60,000 nucleotides of DNA from Tubiluchus corallicola (lineage: Eukaryota; Priapulida; Priapulimorpha; Priapulimorphida; Tubiluchidae): NCBI GenBank assembly GCA_030141605.1, contig JAQGDQ010000025.1, forward strand, positions 232,907 through 292,906, in the 5' to 3' direction. This document shows positions 25,501 through 33,974 of the stretch, piece after piece. Under the pieces are notes generated by a model. That model was not told the DNA's origin and did no database searches. It worked only from the letters and a program-made list of their open reading frames with translations. Position 1 is the first letter of the stretch; every line of letters begins with the position of its first letter. Position numbers and translations under genes: made by a program.

Positions 25501-28095
25501 TCACAAGAAAACAGATGCAAGTTATGTACATCATGTATGCTGTGTAGTGTATATCGATATATTGGTATGTAATTTTGAATCAAAGGTGAGATGACACCTG
25601 TTCTAAAGTGGTGAGTTTCCTAGAGATGGTTTCTAGACGGCAGGAAAGTGGTCTAAAATGCAGTAAAATGTATTGTTGTCCAGGTGGACTTTGCTGGGGA
25701 GTTTACACCGCTCCCCCAGCCCCGCTAACTGCTTTTCTGTTGGGCCCACTGTTGTTCTATAACCTGCATCCGTAGGTTATATCAGTAATACCTAAATAAT
25801 TCACAACCAATGTAAGTTCATGCAGTGATAATAACACATATATCTACAACCACTTGGTATAGCCATTTGAATCTAAGAAAAAAGGGGGTAGTCTGTTTTA
25901 AAATCTAGTGAACATCTTTAAAACCAAACATTCAGCTTTTAAAACTTTCCTCAGGCTATTTCTAATAGGGCCTATTTCTAATAGGCCCTATTTCAGGCTG
26001 TTTCTAATTGGGCCTATTTCATTTGTACGATGACTTCCAACTCTCTGTGAATTGGACTTAATTCTGCTAGTCAACTATAGTTAGAAGCAATAAAAAACTA
26101 ACATTTCAAACAAACTGACAAAAGTTGAAAAACGTAACATATGTAGCTTTAACAAGTAGCAAAGCGTCCGTTTTCTGCATGGGAGGTCGTAAGTTTGATA
26201 CTGCAGCCGGATCATACCAATGACTTTAATATTGATCCCTGCTGTTGCCCTGTCTGATGCGTGATATTTATGGTAAAGGCAGGATAATAATAATTTCTCA
26301 TACGTAGGTGTAGTTTGTTACTTACAATCGGCGATAAAAGCCTCGTGGCAGGCTTGTATTGTTTGTTGAATTTAAAGTCAACTTTAACTAAAGATTATTT
26401 TCATCGTCATCATCATCACCACCGCTGCTGAGGGCAACGGCTCCGTCTCCTCCACCGCCACCAACCAGGAACAACCTAGCTTACCAAGCACTAGCAAATA
26501 TATATGTTTGTCATTAATCTAATGATATAGCTCTACTGAACTAGTTTAATCATAAGCAATTACTAGATCTATTGAGCTAGTTTAATCACAAACAATTACT
26601 AGATCTACTGAGCTGGTTTAATCGTAAGCAATTACTAGATCTACTGAGCTAGTTTAATCACAAGCAATTACTGGATCTACTGAGCTAGTTTAATCGTGAG
26701 CAAGTACTAGATCTACTGGGCTAGTTTAATCGCAAGCAATTGCTAGGTCTACTGAGCTAGTTTAATCGCAAGCAATTACTGGATCTACTGAGCTAGTTTA
26801 ATCGTGAGCAAGTACTAGATCTACTGGGCTAGTTTAATCGCAAGCAATTACTAGATCTACTGAGCTAGTTTAATCGCAAGCAATTACTAGATCTACTGAG
26901 CTAGTTTAATCGCAAGCAATTACTGGATCTACTGAGCTAGTTTAATCGCAAGCAATTACTTGATCTACTGAGCTAGTTTAATCGCAAGCAATTACTAGAT
27001 CTACTGAGCTAGTTTAATCGCAAGCAATTACTGGATCTACTGAGCTAGTTTAATCATAAGCAATTACTAGATCTACTGAGCCAGTTTAATCGCAAGCAAT
27101 TACTAGATCTACTGAGCTAGTTTAATCACAAGCAATTACTAGATCTACTGAGCTAGTTTAATCGCAAGCAATTACTAGATCTACTGAGCTAGTTTAATCG
27201 CAAGCAATTACTAGATCTACTGAGCTAGTTTAATCGCAAGCAATTACTAGATCTACTGAGCTAGTTTAATCGCAAGCAATTACTGGATCTACTGAGCTAG
27301 TTTAATCATAAGCAATTACTAGATCTACTGAGCCAGTTTAATCGCAAGCAATTACTAGATCTACTGAGCTAGTTTAATCGCAAGCAATTACTAGATCTAC
27401 TGAGCTAGTTTAATCGTAAGCATTTACTGGATCTACTGAGCTAGTTTAATCATAAGCAATTACTAGATCTACTGAGCCAGTTTAATCGTAAGCAATTACT
27501 AGATCTACTGAGCTAGTTTAATCGTAAAGCAATTACTAGATCTACTGAGCTAGTTTAATCGCAAGCAATTACTAGATCTACTGAGCTAGTTTAATCGTAA
27601 GCAATTACTAGATCTACTGAGCTAGTTTAATCGCAAGCAATTACTAGATCTACTGAGCTAGTTTAATCGTGAGCAATTACTAGATCTACTGAGCTAGTTT
27701 AATCGCGAGCATATACTAGATCTACCGAGCTAGTTTAATCACAAATTAAAAGCTAAATAAATTTTAGAGGCCAATTATGTAATAATTCGTTCCATTTCAC
27801 GAAAAGCAATAGCTGACAAGTCTGCGTGAGCTAATGATGGAAATTATAGTACTATTGCCAGTGTACAGTAGTAACCTATTTCAGCAGTACAGTAGTAGTT
27901 ATTTAAATGAAATAATTGTATTTATAATTGTAGGTAAAGTTATTTGAAGGCAACTTTGACAGGCGGACGCACGTTTCCCACGAGGTTTTAATTGTAGATG
28001 CCTATGGTGTTCGCGTTCACGTGGTTGAAATACACGACAATACAACACAGCAAGTTGGATCACTAAGCATGGAATTATATGGTTGTTTTACGTAG
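16575..28095 (+). CDS. PAN/apple-like plus F5/8 type C (discoidin) domain protein
   Basis: Proposed exons: 16575-16765, 19427-19481 (tentative), 20507-20671, 22768-22950, 25187-25300, 27934-28095; phases agree (2, 0, 0, 0, 0) and give about 289 residues. Residues 14-29 are hydrophobic after a basic run, so a signal peptide or signal anchor. Residues about 34-125 carry Cys in a PAN-like order (FNEP, KPVS.C......CL....CKH, NSDKKECQYF). Residues 138-287 form a complete F5/8 type C domain: PLGMSDGTIPNEAI, IQLGGPRIITGITT, WVSRYTLSYS, WQDYL, FEGNFD and terminal LYGC. Such domains bind carbohydrate or phospholipid outside the cell; the ligand here is unknown. Oddity: the Cys normally at the domain start (C..PLGM) is Glu. 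The last four exons are solid; the first two are inferred from phase and Cys pattern. Confidence 0.7.
17041..18353. mobile_element. TIR element A, copy 1, with element B nested inside
   Basis: The element begins CTCCTTCAGGA and ends TCCTGAAGGAG, an 11-bp perfect inverted repeat, flanked by ATAA on the left and TTAA on the right (a possible TTAA target site, as in piggyBac-like elements). The outer parts match 28200-28755 and 29220-29251. The middle (about 17375-18039) matches the separate copy at 23732-24345, so element B appears to have inserted into element A. No transposase frame is visible. It lies in the first intron of the PAN/F5-8C gene. Confidence 0.6.
17375..18039. mobile_element. 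Element B, nested copy
   Basis: This segment is collinear with 23732-24345, sharing GGACAAGA(T/A)AAGGGGTACCT, TTTAAATCTCCCGCAATACTG, CATTACATGACGTCAC and TTTCACCAATTGGT. It is absent from the element A copy at 28200-29251, which reads straight across the insertion point near 28500. The start TTAAAGGACAA and the end of the other copy (TTGTGCTTTAA) are imperfect inverted repeats. Confidence 0.6.
19122..19367. repeat. 82-bp tandem repeat, three copies
   Basis: ATTGATGATTGTTGAATATC starts the units at about 19122, 19204 and 19286, a period of 82 bases. Each unit contains AGTACTGC/AGCACTG, ATACCATATAACTCTCATT and ACAATGACGATAA words. It is intronic in the PAN/F5-8C gene. Open frames across it are artefacts of the repeat. 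Confidence 0.85.
19665..20506. repeat. 54-bp minisatellite carrying a 3' splice site in each unit
   Basis: About fifteen units with the consensus order ATGCCATCTGAAGTGTATAAAA, TCAGTTATTATTTTCAG, CAATCAAGGATTGTC. Most units are 54 bases; two near 19854 and 20377 are cut to 37. A larger copy step of 523 bases is visible: the same unusual unit run at 19791 recurs at 20314. Each unit has a T-rich tract plus CAG (one has TAG at 20086-20092) followed by CAA. The last unit's CAG is the acceptor of the real exon at 20507, whose first codons resemble the unit's next bases. As 54 is a multiple of 3, one frame stays open across the regular units, in register with that exon. Confidence 0.9.
21010..22341. 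repeat. 63-bp minisatellite with TGACTCA in most units
   Basis: Twenty-one units of 63 bases with the order GGATAATCTAGTCT, CGTC(G/T)ACCTGTTAATG, ACTCAGTAAC, TTAATAGTTTCAACAACAA. I count 14 units with TGACTCA, the AP-1 consensus, and 7 with TGCCTCA. Units alternate between GTCGAC and GTCTAC variants in blocks, which suggests copying of several units at once. It is intronic in the PAN/F5-8C gene, starting about 340 bases after the exon ending at 20671. Confidence 0.9.
23005..23363. repeat. Irregular GGTAC-motif array
   Basis: About twenty short units of roughly 17-19 bases built on TTTGGTAC(A/T)AGGAAA, with diverged forms such as TTAGTACTAAGAAATA. Within it a longer block (GGTACTAGAAAAATGTGGTACG to TTTAGTACTAAGAAATATTG, about 75-95 bases) recurs two to three times between 23125 and 23310. 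It begins 55 bases after the donor at 22950. Confidence 0.75.
23732..24345. mobile_element. Element B, solo copy
   Basis: Homologous over its length to 17375-18039. It starts TTAACGGACAAGAAAAGG and ends TTTTTTTGTGCTTTAA, imperfect inverted repeats inside TTAA on both sides. No transposase frame is visible. It lies in the intron 22951-25186. Confidence 0.6.
26145..26300 (+). mobile_element. tRNA-like SINE fragment
   Basis: The segment holds an A-box-like TAGCAAAGCGTCCG (from 26157) and, about 35 bases on, a degenerate B-box within AGGTCGTAAGTTTGATACTGC (26187-26207). The text then reads GCCGGATCATACCAATGACTTTAA and CCCTGCTGTTGCCCTG. A tRNA-like head with a GCCGG.TCATACC body is typical of SINEs in several marine invertebrates (recalled, not searched). 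It is too degenerate to be a functional tRNA. Confidence 0.45.
26515..27740. repeat. 36-bp minisatellite
   Basis: About 34 units of 36 bases with the order ACTAGATCTACTGAGCTAG, TTTAATCGCAAGCAATT, very homogeneous in the centre. Variants TGGATCT, GGGCTAG and CGTGAGCAAG recur together about 108 bases apart (near 26670 and 26780), showing three-unit copying. It is intronic and ends about 195 bases before the last exon of the PAN/F5-8C gene. Confidence 0.9.
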
Positions 28096-28173
28096 ATAAG
28101 CTGCATCATTCTAACTGTTTTACTGAGCTTTTTCGTAAGCTTACGTGTTGTGGTGGTAAGGTTAAAAACCCAC

Positions 28174-28179
28174 AATAAA
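28174..28179 (+). terminator. Polyadenylation signal of PAN/F5-8C gene
   Basis: AATAAA lies 79 bases after the stop at 28095 and just before the homology to element A begins (about 28200). A T-rich stretch follows near 28220. Confidence 0.6.
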
Positions 28180-28199
28180 ATATCTATGTCAATGTTACA

Positions 28200-29255
28200 C
28201 TAAGCAGCGATTACATTATATTTAATTTTTGTAGGTTTCTACACCTCACACAGTGGATTTTCAGGCAAACTTATAAATGAATTGCGTTTGCTTACCATGG
28301 ACAAATTAAAAATTGATGTTTTAGGAAAAAAATTGAGAAAGCTTTCGTTAACTGCAGTGTTTGCACTGTAACTATGTAACGGTATCACTTGTGTGAAATC
28401 GGCTAATGCAGAAAATTTCTACTGTCCACACACAACACTCTGATACACTTTGGCCTCAAGTCTACTCTATTTTTAAGGAGAAGCTCCTGTTAAAGGATGA
28501 AACGACTTAATTTGTCCTTGGCTGATTAATTAGTTTTCTCCTAGAATAGAAGCAGAACTCTGCACTGTTTGGGCTGTAGCAAGCAGGAGATTTATAAAAT
28601 AGTGTGTATGTATAATAGACTAAGTTGCAGTGAATGAAAAGGGGATGTTTTTCTTTATTTTACCAAATTAAATCACTTAAAATATTAAAATAAATGGCAT
28701 AATTGGATGGCTGATATTTTCCTGCATAGAACAGTACCAAATTACTAATCATTTAGCTATGTCTGTGCACATTTTAATAGGGTTATAACTTTTTAACTTT
28801 TTGTAAAATAACTGATTTCCTACATTATCAATTGATGAACTTTTGCTTAAAAATAATGAAAATTACCTTAATTCCATTCAGTATTTAATAAAGTCACCTC
28901 CAACACAAAATTTCTAAAATTCTATAGACGTTTATATGGGAGTATTGGTACTATGAGTATTTGGAGATTTTTACAATTTTCTAGAACGTTCGGGATATTT
29001 CTAGAAGAATCTGAAAAACCTTTTAAAATGTTTCAATGTTTTTACCCTATACTTAATATGGTAAATCCAATTTTTGGTTTGGGGTGACCTTTTTTTAAAA
29101 CTAATGCCTTTTTTGTTAATTTTGGGAAAAAAGTTCATAGAGTTACAACACGGGAACATGGGGTTACAAAAAAGTCATAACCCTGCACATACAGTAGCAG
29201 AAAAGTCATAGGTTTTGCAAGACGTATTTTGAATGGTCGGTCCTGAATGAGTTAA
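28200..29255. mobile_element. Element A, copy 2, lacking B and carrying insertion C
   Basis: Collinear with element A at 17095-17375 and then 18040-18353, with no trace of element B between. Its right end TCCTGAATGAG (29241-29251) is followed by TTAA. Within it, 28779-29184 is extra and is bounded by AGGGTTATAACTTTTT and AAAAAAGTCATAACCCT, an inverted pair, so a third small element (C) may have inserted here. The left inverted end is missing. Confidence 0.55.
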
Positions 29256-29259
29256 GTTT

Positions 29260-31060
29260 CATTGAGATTTCATGTTATTAATTTTATTATCATCTTAATA
29301 ATAGCATTGCTTCTTTTAAGTGTTACTGTGCCTTACAAATTTGCAGAATGTTTGAAATCGTTTGCAGTTTGACGTCTAGTAACGATTAGAGAGGAAAACA
29401 GAAGAAATGTTTTACGGGATGTGACTGCTGTCAATACATCATTGCCTAAATTTGCTAATATCTCGTTGGAGGGTGCTGCCACCTTCGCTACCGGATCATG
29501 CGTGCATGCGCAGCAGGATGCGTAGTTTCCTGGCATTGTTCTCGGTTTGCGTTGTTAAGAGGCAGATGGTCGGAGGTCACATGCCTTTATGTTAATTATA
29601 CTGTGAATAAGTTAGTAATGCGGTGAATTCATGTAGTAAATATAGTGGATACTATAGTAATTACGAAACGTTTATACGGTGATATGATTACGTTGTTTAT
29701 GAATGACATTGTATCTCTTCATCCGTATTGTAACAATAAAGGCGTTTGTGTAATTTGATTCACTGTGTTATGCGCTAAATTTATTTTCACCCGTTGAAGG
29801 CGTAATAACCGCCCCGCAATCCGTACGAATAGCTAGTGCCGCTAGATGGGGATAATCAGATTTTAAGAACAAGTACATAATAATGTGTTCCAGTCAATGT
29901 TTGTTACATTTTATCGAATATACATGTGCTACATATATGCAAATTGTGTTATGGGCAAATAACCCTTATAATTAGTTTCCCGTTTTGCCTGAACTCGTTT
30001 TTTATTTTCTCACGCGAGGGAGCCACAAACTTGATTGGACAGGTGAGCAATTGACGCAAACATATTGATCTCCGCCTCCACTGCAACGTAAGCACGCTCA
30101 GCAGCATTCGGGACAACAGCTCACGCAGGACAACAACTGCCCAAGCTAAACTAAACTAAACAAAACATCATGACAGTGACAACTAATGTCTAATCAGCAG
30201 ATAAACTGATTGCATTTCTTAATTATCCAAATTTGGGAAGCAGCAGCTACTTCTACACGAAATTAACACTTTAAGTAGCCAGAAAATGACTTTTCAATTT
30301 AAACAGAATGTAGAGACGAAGTTTCAAAGCACTACAAAATACAGAGACATAAGAAATAAAGACACTAAGCCAGTTACCCTCGCTTTACAATAAATGAGCA
30401 ACAAAAATATTAAGTCTCTCTTGCCTTTGAACATACAAACATCAAGCCTGCGATTTATTTTTCTATATTAACTGATCATGTGCTCGTCTGCAAGATTTAT
30501 CAAGTTTTTTATTTTCCCTTTGTCAGGCACGGAAATGAAATAAATTTGACTGTTCCATTCCATAAACGACCCTCATATTGAATGCCCGAGGCACATAAGT
30601 CCCAATTGTATCTTTCAACCATGATTATAACTAGAAAAATAGCGTAAAATTAGCTAATATTACATTGACATATAATATATATTTTGACAACATTTGAAAT
30701 AATTTTGACTGTGAAGATCTCATGGAGGTTTATAAAAACGGGCCAGAAAAGAGAACTTTTTGTTTTGTCCTTATTTAAGGTTAATCAAATAGTTGTTTTT
30801 ACCTAACTTGCAAATCCATAAACAAAACTAAACCTCGTATTATATGGGAGAACTCTTATGTGCAAGTTTAACCCAGTAAGTCCATTAACTTAAAAATTAA
30901 CGCGTGTGCGTGCATGAGTGTGAGTGTGTGTGTGTGTGTGAGAGTGCGAGTGTGTGTGTGCGTGCATGTGAGTGTGTGTATGTGCGAGTGTGTGTGCGTG
31001 CACATGTGCATGTGCGTGTGTGTGTGTGTGTGTTAAGAAATCAAATCATCTGGTTTCATG
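29260..31060. other. Intergenic DNA with a (TG)n tract
   Basis: I see no coding exon. A minus-strand frame at 29333-29536 has no splice context or recognised domain. TGCATGCGCAGC near 29503-29514 resembles a promoter-type GC motif. 30903-31032 is an imperfect (TG/GTGTGA)n microsatellite. Confidence 0.5.
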
Positions 31061-31379
31061 TACAGTTATAGAAAACATTTTATGGGAAAAATAGCCATAT
31101 TATATCAGCGTATTTGACGTACGACGAGTATGTGAGCAATGGATAATATATAAACAGCACAGATATAGATCACATGGTCACACCCATTGGGGCCATGACA
31201 ACCTCACATAGAAATATCACAACAATTCTGCAACGTTCATAAACATAGCTGCAATAGTAATATCTACAGAAAACCACAATAAACATTCCTTGATTAAATT
31301 TCAAACAGAAAAAACATTACTTTGATATACAATTGTGTGTAGACTTATTTGACAACTCAGGTTTGTCTCATTGACACAG

Positions 31380-31665
31380 TCAGTGAATGAGAAAATGAAT
31401 GAGTGAGAGTGTGAGGAAAGAAAGATGCTGAAAAGTGACACAGGAAATAAAGAATGAGAGCAAACAGAGGCAGATGGGAGGAAAGAGAGTATGGGCAGGA
31501 AGAAAGAGAGGGGGACAGAGAGAAAGACGAGTGAATGATCAAAACTTTATGCAAACACACGACAATACTCATCTACTGAATATTGATAAGGAGTCTGGAT
31601 TCAAAGGAGAGAGAGAAAAAAAGGCACAGAGAGAGAGGGAGAAAGAGAAAGCTCATCAACGATAA
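31380..31665. repeat. GA-rich low-complexity tract
   Basis: Purine-rich on the plus strand (GAGAGAGAAA-type words). It produces long open frames on both strands, all of low complexity and not credible genes. Confidence 0.7.
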
Positions 31666-31925
31666 CACTGTGATTTTCCACACAGAAAAGGCTAAACATC
31701 CAAGTGTGTTGATAATATATCAATCAATAGACTCAAATTTTTATCTTAGTAACACAATTTTTGACTATCCGTTAGTTTTGACATTAGCTGAACTGTTCCT
31801 AGGAAAAATATGTCTCTTATTCGCTCTTACTGGAACGTAAAGTGTAACTAAGAATTTTACTAAATCTTTATAAACTTTAACTTGTCAGCAAAACTAAACT
31901 GCACAAACTAGAGATGTGTGCGAAT

Positions 31926-31936
31926 ATTATTATTAT

Positions 31937-32025
<89 letters not shown>

Positions 32026-32135
32026 CATCTTGATGTAGCTCTTGAGAACGGTAGAAAACTTTTATTATTAACAATGAATATTACATTCTCACTTATTGGG
32101 TAACTTGTTTAATAAAATTATTCATGATTTTCTTT
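31926..32135. repeat. (GTA)n microsatellite with dispersed repeat, copy 2
   Basis: About 30 uninterrupted GTA/TAG triplets (31937-32024) precede the same roughly 105-base unit found at 14545-14650. The poly-Val and poly-Leu frames here come only from the triplet. Confidence 0.9.
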
Positions 32136-32911
32136 GATTGTTTTCATTACCAGTTGGATAGGCCTCACGTTTGCTAGGTAATTTTAATTTTAAATCAAGG
32201 CAACATGAAAAGTTGAGACTGAACGTGGCTCATTAAATGCTAATTTTGATAAAAAATTTCGGTAAACTGATGTGTCGGTACGAGTAATTTCTGCGGAACA
32301 GGAACTGATTTATGCAAAAATTTCAAAGAGATCTGCGAATATTTTTGTAAGACAATGTATTTTATATTTAAATAATGTTTGTTCAAATCATAATGATAGG
32401 TGCTCCAATTCTTATGTTTATGACAAATAAGTCGCAGCAAATGCCGTTAATTGCAGATATCTGGGTTCTGTTACCAGGCTGGAAGTCGAGCAAGCAATTT
32501 TTCTGTGAAGTTAAAATTGTTGTAAGTTTTCTGTGAAATTAAAAGAAAGATGCATTATACTATATAAGAAATAAGATCTAAAAAGGTAGAAAATGTTTGA
32601 GAAAATAAATAGCAAATTAGGGGAAAGAGTGTTGTGTATCGTACCATGTGTTTAATAGAGCAATTTTAGTTCATACAGGCATAGTTTCATGATTCGTACC
32701 CGGTAACTCCGTCAGACGTGTACTTCCACCTAATTCACTAAGTGCAAGTTGTGAGTATTATGACTAGAGTACGAACGCTGTTTTACCGTAGATCACCGCA
32801 GATCGACAGGGCGAAGCTTATAAGTAGGCTTTTTGCCCATAATTGTTTCTCTTGTTAAAGCTCTATTATAATTGTTTTATCACACGCTTTCTCTCGTGTT
32901 ATACATTTATG

Positions 32912-33130
32912 TTATCTCTCTCAAGTTGAAGTGCGGAAGGTTTTGCTTAAAATGTTTGAGAGAGATAAGATTTGAATAGTATTAGTAGTAGTATATTTTC
33001 TTTGTGTAGTTCAAAGAACTATTTTTGGAAGTGCCGCCTAGCGGAAGGTTTTACTTAAAATGTTTGAGAGAGATAAGATTTGAATAGTATTAGTAGTAGT
33101 ATATTTTCTTCGAGTACTTCAAAGATCTAT
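32912..33130. repeat. 108-bp direct duplication with an inverted repeat
   Basis: GGAAGGTTTT(G/A)CTTAAAATG followed by TTTGAGAGAGATAAGATTTG and TAGTATTAGTAGTAGTATATT occurs at 32935 and again at 33043. Upstream, TTATCTCTCTCAA (32912-32924) is the exact reverse complement of TTGAGAGAGATAA (32956-32968), a 13-bp stem around a 31-base loop. Confidence 0.7.
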
Positions 33131-33639
33131 AGTTAATCTTGCAACTGTGAGAACTACAGTTCATATTACATACAACAAGTATTAAACACAAAAACCTCAG
33201 TGGCACACAATCATACAAAAACAATGTTAACAAAATTATCTGTAACAAAATACTCTAACAAATAACTAGGCGGGAGTTTAGTAGATCATGGGAGCGGTGT
33301 AGGACACTAGCTGAAGTAGGACAATTGGGGTACATAGACAAGCCCAAATAAAACATAATTTTAGTTAAGAGATGTGTAAAAGTTAAGGGAAATAAAGGCA
33401 GTAATTTTACATTATTTATGCCATTACATTATTACAAAAATTTATGTGGCAAGTTCAGCCCATGCTCTAGACTTTTAAATTTCTTAATTTTTTGGGGTAA
33501 TTTGTTTAATAAGCCAACATAACAGCCGATTGTGTTTTTTAAATATTATGTATTTGCTGTAAATGGTTTAGTTTTTGTACAAGTGCAAGTTTTACAATTG
33601 TGATATTTGTATTTTTACAGGTTACTGACAAATCAAGTC

Positions 33640-33888
33640 ATGTCAGCCATTGATTGGAACAGGTATAGTGTTGTGGTGCTGAAAGAGGAATTGAAATTTC
33701 GTGGTCTGAGTATGGCTGGGAAAAAAACGGAACTGGTGCAAAGATTAGTTGATAATGAATGTGCCAGTAAGTATGTCTGGTCAATGTGACATTATTTCCA
33801 TGCATTTCTAAACAGCATTGACACTTTCTGTAAAAACTTTAATTATAATTCGAACAGTTTGTTTATTATTATTATTATTATTAGTATT

Positions 33889-33974
<86 letters not shown>

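Noticed and set aside
26145-26300. A functional tRNA gene
   Set aside because: Box spacing is tRNA-like, but I cannot form an acceptor stem and the B-box is degenerate; a SINE fits better.
21010-27740. Regular repeats that might suggest a CRISPR array
   Set aside because: Units are contiguous tandem copies without unique spacers, in an intron-bearing animal gene.
31357-31840. Charged Arg/Glu/Lys-rich frames
   Set aside because: They come from GA-rich low-complexity DNA and the opposite strand is equally open.
31877-32103. Poly-Val and poly-Leu frames
   Set aside because: Direct translation of a (GTA)n microsatellite on each strand.
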